Shown here in pieces: positions 38,768 to 48,777 of a DNA stretch of 64,000 nt. The DNA lies in contig NC_087381.1 of the NCBI RefSeq assembly GCF_963675165.1, positions 4,341,378 through 4,405,377 of the forward strand. Direction: 5' to 3'. The translations under genes were made by a program, and so were the position numbers. How positions within the stretch are numbered: the stretch's first letter is position 1; each line of letters opens with the position of its first letter. The DNA comes from Halichondria panicea. Taxonomy: Eukaryota > Porifera > Demospongiae > Suberitida > Halichondriidae. The notes below the pieces were generated by a model, which saw nothing but the letters and a program-made list of their open reading frames with translations, was not told the DNA's origin and did no database searches.

Positions 38768-39285
38768 CACAGCCTGCATGTAAAGAAAGTAACAATGCTC
38801 GAGGTAGTAACTACAATCAATTATATATTTTATACAGCCATGCTTGCATATTTAATAACAAAAAAAAATATTAATACATGCGATACATAATTTATACTGT
38901 ACACCCAGTGAAAGTTAAATTTACCTTTTCTTTCAAGTACTGACAGATCTTGGTAGCAATCCCGTCCTTACCCAGTTCCAATAAGATCCTAATTAGTGTT
39001 CTGAATGTTGCTTCACTGGGCTCATGACCTCTCCAGATTGACAAACAGTTGATCACTGCCACTTGATTGCTTCTACTTAAATAAGTATCTCGCCTCACGT
39101 CAACCCGTTCATTGTCAGTTAACTTCAGTGGGTTGAGGTATAGCTCCACATCATCAAAGTGCATAGCTAATAGAGCAAGGTCGTCCTGTTCAATCTCTCG
39201 ATCCAATTGCTCGTCAGTGACTCCATGCTTCACCATTAACTCATGGAGGCTAGTCCCTATCTTATATGCATGCACATAAGCATAA
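38768..39285 (-). pseudogene. Orphan 3' end of the Roco/death-domain gene
   Basis: Contains near-identical copies of the last two exons of the Roco gene: the death-domain exon (about 38939-39265, LHELMVKHGVTDEQLDREIE onward, fully open) and the last exon, which reads AVNAAID and stops, against AVNAASD in the parent. Similarity ends near 39352, so the upstream ankyrin, Roc and COR parts are missing. A duplication fragment; whether it is transcribed is unknown. Confidence 0.8.
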
Positions 39286-39349
39286 TACTATAGCCATGCA
39301 ACCTCTGGTCAGGAGTAAACCGTAAAAGGCTGGTACATATACACATTAT

Positions 39350-39480
39350 CTAATTATGCCTTGATGCGCATGCGCAAGCGAGGTATACGGTAGTGTGTTT
39401 GTGTGTCTGTGTGTGTGTGTGTAGACCGCTACAGCTGCTTAAGGATGAATCAAGTGCAAGTAAGAGTTGGATTTTAATTA
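39350..39480. repeat. Interspersed repeat, copy 2
   Basis: Reverse-complement match to about 5105-5195, including the exact palindrome TGCGCATGCGCA at 39365-39376 and a TG-rich patch. It lies directly at the breakpoint of the duplicated Roco fragment. Confidence 0.6.
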
Positions 39481-39716
39481 GTAGCTGCTCATGATATCGA
39501 GGCTAGTATATACAAGAGCAAGACTTTTGATTGTATCTCTGCTTCTGAGCAAAATTGGTGAAAATAAAATTTGACCCCCCTAAAAAATAACGTTTTAAAC
39601 TGATAGACACTAAAAACTAGTATCTGCAAGAATAAATCCAATTATAGTGACCTTAATTAGCTAAGGTCAAGTGGTTCCAGCCTCCTCTGATGGGCTTGAC
39701 ATTGATAGGTGCATAA

Positions 39717-40095
39717 CAGAGGAGGTCGGACATCACTTGAACTTTCACTAATTATGACCTTTTAATGACATTCCAGGCCAAATTGCTTTTCGTTTTTGCT
39801 GACTCAGCAGTAGAACATGACTAGATCTAGGCGGATCTAGCTAGTGTATGCATAACCATCATAGACACCAAACACAACTAGCTGTCAACAGATTCAGCGA
39901 CAGAAACCGTACAGAAATATTGTCTCATGAATCAGTCGCCCTCTATAACATAGACTCGTGATTAGGCCGCCCAACTTTTAGAGGGCGGCTAAAATAGAGA
40001 CTAGCAGAAGGCAAAAACAAAAAGCAATATTTGGCCTGGAATGTCATTAAAAGGTCATAATTAGTGAAAGTTCAAGTGATGTCCGACCTCCTCTG
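39717..40095. mobile_element. Hairpin element with ~75-bp inverted arms
   Basis: agaggaggtcggacatcact... at 39717-39792 is complementary to 40018-40095 (...agtgatgtccgacctcctct). About 225 bp of non-coding sequence separates them. The target duplication is not clear. Confidence 0.65.
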
Positions 40096-40105
40096 GGGTG
40101 CATAA

Positions 40106-40390
40106 TACATCAATGTTCATTTTTGGTAAAGATCATTACGTTAAGTTTTACATATACCGATGTTCTCATGGCAAAAAAATGGCTGAAGGTGGATCAGTTC
40201 AAGTCAACAAGATAACACTGAGAACCAAGATATAATATATTAATTATGTTGTGTGTCAGTTGTGTGCTAGCTGTGTTTTTATGTCTACATCTTATAATTA
40301 TTATGTGCGGAATAATCAGAGAATAATTGTTAGAATAATAGGCACATTTTTCAAGAATTAGAATAACGGGTGAGGGCCTAGTGCATGGTA
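40106..40390. repeat. Inverted fragment of the duplicated spacer
   Basis: Reverse complement of the spacer segment seen at 30475-30590 and 37205-37330 (matching ggtaaagatcattacgttaa and gatgttctcatggcaaaaaa). It shows a local inversion next to the tandem repeat. Confidence 0.65.
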
Positions 40391-40554
40391 CTCGATCAAC
40401 TCCACATGGATTATTTTACTTCTGACAATCAATTTCTCACTTTTCTATAACACTCTAATATTTTAAGGAAAACGAAACATGTCGAGAGGCATTAGCACAG
40501 CTGCAGTGCAGCTTGCAACATTTTAAGATTATTTCAGGTAAGATAAAAATACTA

Positions 40555-41075
40555 TGCTTGAGCCACAACTTAATAGAAAGAAGTACATGTTAACTGGTTT
40601 AAAATTAATGACAACCAATAATTCATGCACTGAAGCCACAACCCTTGTAAAACACATGTAAAACACATGCTTGAGCCACACCAACTTTTTGACATCGCAT
40701 GTGAACTGGTTTAGATCAATGATTAATGCACTGAAACCACAACCCATGTAAAACCCATGTAAAACACATGCTTGAGCCACAACTTGCATGTGAACTGGTT
40801 TAGAATGACAATCAATCATTAATGCACTGAAGCCACAATCCATGTAAAACCCATGTAAAACACATGCTTGAACCACACCAACTTGTTGACATTAAAAAGA
40901 AGTACATGTGAACTGGTTTAGAATGACAATCAATCATTAATGCACTGAAGCCACAACCCATGTAAAACACATGTAAAACACATGCTTGAACCACACCAAC
41001 TTGTTGACATTGCATGTGAACTGGCTTAGAATGACAATCAATGATGCACTGAAGCCACAACCCACTACCTTGCTA
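40555..41075. repeat. Tandem repeat upstream of astacin copy C
   Basis: About five units of 80-120 bp with catgcttgagccacaccaac, catgtgaactggtttagaat and aatgcactgaagccacaacc. Related to the array at 22250-22600. Confidence 0.85.
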
Positions 41076-41294
41076 ATTCACTGTGAACCCCAGTAAATTG
41101 TTGCTGACAATACAGGTGGACTAGGGATTGTTTCTCCATGTAACCAATCCTAGATTACATCATCGATTCTATAATATTATACCTTAATTCTTAATGACAT
41201 CACAATCATCCGACCATATACAGCCCAGGCTAAAGTATAAGCATTTCCCCATTGGTGGGATTAGAATATATAGTCACATGCATGATCTAATCTC

Positions 41295-42191
41295 CTACTA
41301 AGTGAACTAAGTACTAAAGACATTAATCAAGTGAACCTGCTTTATGCTTGTTCATCGAATCTGCAAGTTTATATTCGTTACGCTCGAAATCTTAGAGACA
41401 CAGACCCATGGCTAAACGACCCAGATCCCTATGTGAAAATTCAAGCAAGACGGGCCAGCGGTTATGTGGTGACTCAATCTACTCGATATATAGGAGGAAC
41501 AACAAGCCCAACTTGGAATCAGTGGCTTAACTTTGGCTGCCAGAAATGGAGGAATTTCGAGATGCAAATTTGGGATGAGGACAACTTTTTGACATTTGGA
41601 GATGATGAGATGTCGAATAAAGAGTTAGCCTTAATGAGTCCTGGAAATCATTACAGCCAAAGGCATAATGCACATGGCAACGGATACCTTTTCTATGACT
41701 ACAAATTGATTAGGGATATTAATGATTGCATTCCCAATTGCTGCCAAAATGGTGGTACTTGTATTGACGAGTGTACAAGCTATCGATGCTTATGCCCACA
41801 AGGATATTCCGGAACCAATTGTGAATATCCATCTGGGAATCTTGTAGTGTATGCTCGATACGGTCGAAATCTTCCCGACGAAGATGGGTGGTGGAACGAC
41901 AGCGATCCATACATAGAGTTTATTGCAGTAGACAGATTCGGTAATTCGCGCAAACTAACCACAAGTGTGAAGTCAGGAAACCATAATCCAAACTGGAACC
42001 AGTCACTGAACTTTGGCCGTCGAGCTTGGAGCTACTTTCGAGTAAGGGTGTATGATTCTGACAATAATGCTGATGATGCATTGTCCAGTAGTGAGACCTA
42101 CTCTTTGCCCAGTCCAAATTATTCACGATCTTACGTTTCTCACAACTGCTACAGTGGTAATGTTGTGTTTGACTATTCTTACACTAATTAA
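41295..42191 (+). pseudogene. Astacin-family copy C: C2-EGF-C2 without protease domain
   Basis: Open from about 41304 to TAA at 42189-42191. It starts within the last residues of the astacin domain (ELSTKDINQVNLLYA) and is followed by C2 (NLQVYIRYARNLRDTDPWL), EGF (CQNGGTCIDECTSYRC) and C2 (NLVVYARYGRNLPDEDGWW). It is about 95% like copy A at the DNA level. There is no signal peptide, no zinc site and no suitable upstream ATG, so it is 5'-truncated. The long open frame of about 295 codons could reflect recent truncation or use of an unseen upstream exon. Confidence 0.75.
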
Positions 42192-42269
42192 AAACTCGAT
42201 TTCCACTTGCAAATACGTAAACTTTAGATACATGTATAGATCTAGCTGAATTTTGATGCTTGAGATAAC

Positions 42270-43165
42270 TAGTGTTCAAGCTGGTGCTGTGCTAATGCCT
42301 CTCGCCATGTTTTTGCTTTCGCTCAAAAGTATTAGAGTGTTATATTAGTTTCTATAATGAATTTTATATTAAAGTTAGCTTATCTATATAAAGTCACTGA
42401 GAAGAAAAGACTTATTTACATGCATCTATTGTTGTTATTTATTGTATTATGTGGCTTACCAGGACCTCAAGAAAGAAGAAAATTGATTCTTCCAGGATCT
42501 GTAGTTCAGTGTATATAATATCTAAGAAGAAAGACCTGTGTACATGTACATGCATATTGTTATCTATATTGTTATATGGTAGTGTTTTGTGGCTTACCAG
42601 GCTCTCAAGACAAAGATAATTCTGCCAGGAGGATCTGGATCTGGATCTTGGATATTATTTTCTCACACATGGGGGAATGAGCGCGCATGCACATTACATC
42701 CACAGGAAAAATTAAAGGGTGTGTCCAAAGAGATAAAATTAATGGCTACTGCATATGCACGTAGCTAGCTGTTTTAACAGATATTTTCTGAGTATTGTAG
42801 CTAACAAAAAGCTAGCGCTTTAGTGCCAGGCTAAAACTCATATGTTGAATAGAAAGTTTGTGCGGACAGATGATGCTATGAAAGATTCTGAAGAGACTGC
42901 AACAGCCTTCAATGTGAGTCAAACTAGCCATAATTAACTCAAGAAAGAAGCTTTAGTTTGCTAATCCACGAATCAAAATCCAAGAGAACGTGGCTAGAAG
43001 CCTATAGAAGCTGTTAGCTTTCGTCGCATTGCAACCGTTGAGCAGTTACAGCTAGAACAGACACACACACACCATAGCTATCTATGCACACACACAGACA
43101 CACAGACACACACACAGTCAGCTTTACTGTATCCCTCGTGCGGCTACGCCTCGAGGCATAATTGA
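42270..43165. other. Unit-C specific insertion
   Basis: Sequence absent from the equivalent region of units A and B. The end (42715-43165) resembles the interspersed repeat at 4805-5195, including CA-rich runs and the gcataatt end. No gene seen. Confidence 0.5.
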
Positions 43166-43876
43166 GTTAAGTCCACATAAATTTTCGCTGAATTCTATAC
43201 TGTACTTCTATACTCATACTCTTATATACTTGCCTTTATATATAAGTGCACATAAACAGAGCTATTGATTTGTTTGAAGTTGAGTGCGTTGTTAGCTCTT
43301 CAAGAGCATTTTTAACCTCGTTAGCTCTATCGACTTCTCTTCTGCATGGTGATGGCACTTGAAAGTACATTTTAACAGAACAAAAGGCAGTAAAAGACAA
43401 ACGATTGAAGTAGATATGATGTGGTCTACGTTGTGCGCCGTGGTTTTCCATAGGAATAATGCAAGAATAAGCAATTTGAAAAAGCTGATAGGCTATATAC
43501 CAATACCCCAATATACCTAGGTCACGGCACAAGTCAATTGTTCTAGGGTCTACAAGGTAGGTATCCTTACACGTAGAACAGAGTACCATTCTCATTTGCC
43601 ACACTTTGTTAAACGTTTCAAGGTGACGGCTTGCTATAATTATTAGCCTATTTATTACAAGTGGTATGTATGTACAACTGCATGTATAAGTACCCAATGT
43701 GCTATAAGGCTCACATAATATACATGAATGACTTTATATTGTACTAAAAATCACAACTGACTCAGATCGAATCTATGATAACATGAATGAACATTGTAGC
43801 TATAATAATTATACTTCACTGAGGTATAATAATACATGTACATACTAAAATACAGAACGTGTTGTTTGCTTTATTA

Positions 43877-46649
43877 TCAAAGTTCATCTCTGTATCTGCA
43901 CTCGTATGAGCTGGGGATAACATTCATACCCTGACAAGATAATTCTCCACAACAACGAAGGTTAACATTGTTAGTGTTGGTGATACTCAAACTAGAGCAA
44001 GAAAGTGGGTCTACACAATCGATATTACACTCGTATCCTCCAGTTGGACACACCACTCGAGCATTCCGACATCCAAATATACCACTACAGGTTATTGTGC
44101 AGTCACTGCGCGCAGGGCAGTACAATGTTGCTGATTGACAAGATTGCTCACCACTGCAAGTTATTGCACATGATTTGCTGTCTGCACATCTGAAGGTTGA
44201 AGTCTGACATGCCGTTTTTCCAGAGCATTCGAAGGTACAACTCCCATTAGTCGGACAATTAAACTGGGTGGAAGGACATGAAGATAATCCAGAGCATGTT
44301 ACATCACATACTTCTTGGTCAGAACATATCTGACTAAGGTGTCTACATGAAGAAGTTCCATTGCATGTTATAGCACAGCGCTCTTGAGTAGGACATGTTA
44401 GCCGAGCATTATTACAAGAAGAGGATCCAGAGCATGCTAGCATACAAGTGTCATTGGCAGGGCAAGTTATTCGTGTGGACTGACAAGAATTGGATCCAGG
44501 ACAGACAATGTTGCAGCTCTCACTACCTGAGCATCCAATGGTAGCACTACTACAAGCAGAGGAACCATTGCAGAGTATGTTACATTCTTCTCCAACAGGA
44601 CACGTAAATGTTGCACTACGGCATGCACTGCTATCGACACACAATATATTACAACCACTACTATCACCGCATTGAAAGTTTGCATACCTACAAGCTGACG
44701 AGCCTGTACAGTTGATGTCATATGCTCCAATACATGTGGTAAATTGACAAGAGTTTGAAGCTGTACATGATATTTGACTGCTTTTTTTACTGGCAGAGCA
44801 ATCGAAACGTGTGCTTGAACAAGATGAGATACCAGAACAGTTTAGGTTACAACTGTTTGTGTTATTACAAGTTAGAGTACTATAGTCACATGATGAGCTT
44901 CCGATACACATATAGTTTTTAGCCTTCATATTGCTGCTCTGACATGAACCAGTACCACTACAGGTGACCTGCTCGCTAGTAACAACATTTGCCAATCTAC
45001 AAGCATATGTACCTCTGCAGTCAATAACACAATTTGAGTTCTGTACGCACATCATTACAGCATACTGACAACTGTAAGAGTTATCACAAGAAATGTTGCT
45101 GTCTCCTCCAACAGGGCAATAAATATTTGCGTACTGGCAAGCATAATTAGCGCCACAATCTATAGTCGACTTTCCTTCAGATGAGAGTGTTACAGCCAAG
45201 TAAGAACATGAATATTCAGCATTGCAGTTCAAGTCACAGTTTCCTCTTTGGCATTCTGTGGTGGCTCTCATACATGCTTGTGAACCTTGGCAATTCATAT
45301 TACAAGCTCCATTTCTAGGACAGTGTATGGTGGATTGTAAGCATGAATATCGCTCATTGCATGCAACTGTACAACCATCTCCTGGCTCAGAGCATACTAT
45401 TGAGGAATTATGGCAAGCATAGGCACTTGTGTCATTACAGTTTATCCGGCAATGACCACCACCTATGCAACTTAGCTCATTGGTTCGACAGTTGGCTGTG
45501 TGGCAATCGAGCAAAGTTCCAAGTTTACCTGTAAATCGAAAATTAACATGTTACAATAACAAGTAATGTTAGCTTTCATGCTTAACACCTTGCTTATATA
45601 GACACACAACTTACATGTTGGTGGCTTCCCATTCCATTCTACTCCATTACTGAAGCTCTTACACACTAGTCTCTCCTGCCCTGCCACCACATAATCTGAG
45701 TTGCAGCTGAACTCAGCTATAGAATCCACCACGAGATCCACGGAGTTGTCACCAGATATTTTTCTTAGCTGACCATTGTTGGGTGACTCCAGGACCAGGC
45801 AAAGGGGGACAGCTATAAGTTGGAATTGCACGACATTATTGTCTATACGGACGTAACACGGATGCCATTGGCTATATTATATATACACATCAAAGCTATA
45901 GTCTGACAGCCAATCATAATTATAGCTGTATATATATATGCATGTTTACCTCGACAAGATGGCTCAGTGGTGTTCCAAACTCCTGTGGATTCTTCGCCCC
46001 CTGACGACAGTCTACAACCTCTAATCATCCGACCAACTAAGGTAAATCCTGGGTTGCAGGAGTAGTTGGCTACTGCACCTAGTCCAAACTGTGAGTAACT
46101 ACCAGCAGTGATTGCAATGGATCCATTTCCTGGTGACTGCAAGTCGGGACATCTCACTGCATCGGGTGCATCATGCGTGTTTAATTTTATAGACGGCATG
46201 CATGCATGCCCCACCATGCACTCTTTACCTATGCACTTTCTACTCCATGCACTTGCTCTCTCCCCACTCTTCCCTCGTTCTCCCACAAGTTCCCCCTCAC
46301 TTCCCTCCCTCCACTATCTTCCCTCATGCTTTCTTCAAAATAGCTTACCTTGAGTGTCTTTTAGTAAGCTGATAAGTACGGATGCAAGAATGATTGCAAT
46401 AAAAAGAAGTAGAAAAAATGAAAGGGCAGCAACTGAAAATAACGTTTTTGTCACTCTGGAGAACTTGTTTTGATGTTTCATTTTTGGCACACTTTGCTGA
46501 ACAGATGGTTGCAAATGGGGAGGACTCTGAGGTTCAGCCTCGGACTGCTTCTTATTGATGTTATATTCAGGCAAATCCACTTCATCATAAATGTCTGATT
46601 CTCTCACTGGATTCCTCACATTGTAGGTGTTTATCCTTCTCTGGGCCAT
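43877..46649 (-). CDS. Sushi/Cys-repeat type II membrane protein, copy C
   Basis: Exons 46349-46649, 45950-46156, 45615-45812 and 43877-45528 join in phase 1 to 785 residues. It has the same layout as copy B: cytosolic N-terminus, one TM helix, two sushi-like modules, and about 21 Cys repeats of roughly 23 residues (C-x3-C-x5-C-x6-C-x5), ending CRYRDEL. No disabling change seen. It differs from B by a 69-bp (one-repeat) length difference and scattered substitutions. It lies 3' of the Roco gene on the same strand and converges on astacin copy C. Confidence 0.88.
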
Positions 46650-46867
46650 ATGGAATTCTTCGCTTCAATTGATACTAGTACTGCTGCAGAAACAGGGTGT
46701 TTAGAACTAAAGTGAGGATCACTATTGTCTGCTAATACTTTTATCAAAGTATGATTGTTTATATAGCCATAGCCTCGATCCCAGGCCGATCCGTTTCTAA
46801 TTGAACGCTTCGAGGAGGCGACATAGCGTTCAATTAGAGACGGATCGGCCTGGGATCGAGGCTAATA

Positions 46868-47101
46868 CCGTATAGCGCGAAATTTTCGAGGCACTTATAT
46901 TTCGTGGATTGGCCTCTAAAAACCATTTCGTTGCACAATGTTCGCGGAATAGCTGCTTACCGGAAGCCACGCCTTTAAATCTTTGCATGATAGCAGGTAA
47001 TTCTAATTAAAGAACACTTTTTGTGGACTTAATTTTCGTGTAGAATTCTAACCCACGAAATCCGCGAAAATTAAGCCCCTCGAAAATTTCGCGCTATACG
47101 G
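46868..47101. mobile_element. TA-flanked MITE with CCGTATAGCGCG ends
   Basis: TA-ccgtatagcgcgaaattttcg ... cgaaaatttcgcgctatacgg-TA. Same family as 20652-20861. Nested in the Pack-MULE-like element. Confidence 0.8.
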
Positions 47102-47420
47102 TATAGCCATAGCCAGGCCGATCCGTCTCTAATTGAACGCTAGGTCGCCTCCTCGGCCTGGTATTGATTGTATCTGGGCGTGTATCTGGGCGTGCTCTTA
47201 TTGGCTCCACCTGCTCAGGTATTCGCTAAAAAAGAGCGAATTCCTGAGCGACTTGACACTAATGGTGTATGTATGAGCACCTACTCCGTAAAAGTAATTG
47301 TAATCTCATGAATAGCTCCGTAAAGCTAGCTAGCTACTATAGTATAGTACTATACTATGGCAATTTCAACGTCTTTTGATATCCAAGAGCATTAGCATAT
47401 GCACTGTCTTGTGTGAAGCA

Positions 47421-47880
47421 AGAAGGACTGATCTTCAAGGAACAGCAGGTCCGTGCTCTCAAGCTCCTGTCAGAAGGAAGGGACGTTTTTGTGTGGTTCC
47501 CAACTGGGTATGGCAAGTCTCTGTGCTATCAATTGCTATATACCCTTCTTGATGGACTACAAGCTTGGTAGGACTAAGGGCTCTTGTCGCCAGAAGTGTA
47601 GTTCTTTTCATCTCTCCCCTTGTGTCTCTCATGATTGACCAGGTCAGGAGTCTGAACACTAGAGGTGTTTCTGCTGCCATCCTCAGTAGTAATAAGGGAA
47701 TTGACAGAAGTCTTGTTGCCACTAACAAATGTGTCGGATGGAAAGTACCGTCTGCTGTTCACTGCCCCAGAGGCTGTTGTTGAAGACTATCGTTGGAGGA
47801 TGCTATTACTAGAGCCTCCACTCAAATCCTCTTTAGTGGCAATAGCTGTGGACAAAGCACACTGTGTTTACAAGTGGTAA
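47421..47880 (+). pseudogene. RecQ-like helicase fragment inside a transposon
   Basis: In shifting frames the sequence reads EGRDVFVWFPTGYGKSLCYQ (motif I, Walker A), SPLVSLMIDQVRSLNTRGVS (motif Ia), then LLFTAPEAVVEDYRWRMLL and AIAVDKAHCVYKW. The last replaces the motif II DEAH by DKAH. Frameshifts separate the blocks, so it is non-functional. The same fragment occurs at 52190-52609. Confidence 0.8.
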
Positions 47881-48151
47881 GTTATAATAACTCCCGTTGT
47901 GATTATTATGTATGTTCTGTAGGAGCTCTGACTTTCGTCCTGCCTATGCACACCTGAGCTTAGAGCATTTGCCCCTCCTGGTGCTCCAATGTTGGCTGCA
48001 AACTGGATAGTTTCTGACCTACCCTCTAGCTCCACAGCGATTTCAGATGATGTTGAGGCACTGGCATTATGTGGACCATCAACGTGAGCTAAAAAAATAA
48101 TTTTATTTACACATTCCTACTTTGTGCAGGAGTAAAAGCAAGCCTTTTTCC

Positions 48152-48460
48152 TCAAACCCCGACGGTACTCTTTGCTGATGGATGCGAGCTCACAGTGAAA
48201 GGAGATGCGTCTGAACCACTCGTGTCCTTAGTCCTTTTCTTAGGGGCTGATCTTACTGGACTACTAGGGAGCTGCTCTTTGGACACTTGTTTCTGGTAGC
48301 TACGTCTGGCCAGGAGCCTGAACACCTCTATGGACTCTATCTTCTTGATACAAGAAAGACAGACAATCTTTGACAGGCCATCTGAATCACTAACAGGCAG
48401 ATCCAATGCAAGACTGAGCCTCCCTGGAATATCTTCTTTGAGAGCCTTACTGCTGAACAA
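48152..48460 (-). other. Captured frame with a CxxC block, ZAD-like (tentative)
   Basis: 102 codons starting MFSSKALKEDIPGRLSLALD, with GLSKIVCLSCIKKIES and a basic Ser-rich C-terminus (RSAPKKRTKDTSG). The pattern is reminiscent of N-terminal zinc-binding (ZAD-like) domains of cnidarian and sponge proteins, but only one Cys pair is seen. Likely a second captured fragment in the element. Confidence 0.35.
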
Positions 48461-48603
48461 ATGTTTATATCTTCTGTTTTTGTATGATGCTGAACAAAAT
48501 AATGTTTATATCTTCTGTTTTTGTATGATGCTGAACAAATGTTTATATCTTTTGTTTTTGTATGATGCTGAACAAATGTTTATATCTTCTGTTTTTGTAT
48601 GGC
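48453..48603. repeat. 37-bp tandem repeat, four copies
   Basis: Four units of gctgaacaaatgtttatatc-ttctgtttttgtatgat (37 bp, one unit of 41 bp). It overlaps the 5' end of the captured minus-strand frame. Confidence 0.9.
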
Positions 48604-48777
48604 ATCAGTGCTGCAACATAACCTACAAAGAACAAACTTAGAAGCCATCATTCAATTTTCATTTGACCACATGGACTTAACGAAGTCACGCCCAGATACA
48701 ATCAATACCAGGCCGAGGGAGGCGACCTAGCGTTCAATTAGAGACGGATCGGCCTGGGATCGAGGCTAATATAGCCA

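Larger units (their letters stand above)
46770..48768. mobile_element. Pack-MULE-like element with captured gene fragments, 9-bp TSD ATATAGCCA
   Basis: The left end is tagcctcgatcccaggccga and the right end tcggcctgggatcgaggcta. Perfect 9-bp ATATAGCCA copies lie at 46761-46769 and 48769-48777. Inside are an inner palindromic copy of the terminus (46770-46863), a TA-flanked MITE (46868-47101), a second left-end sequence (from about 47110, reaching gattgtatctgggcgtg), RecQ-like helicase coding fragments (+, 47421-47880), a minus-strand frame of 102 codons (48152-48460) and a 37-bp tandem repeat. The 2-kb element carries no recognisable transposase. Confidence 0.82.

Noticed and set aside
48330-48641. 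Plus-strand frame with repeated YLLFLYDAEQ
   Set aside because: Translation of the 37-bp tandem repeat inside a transposon.
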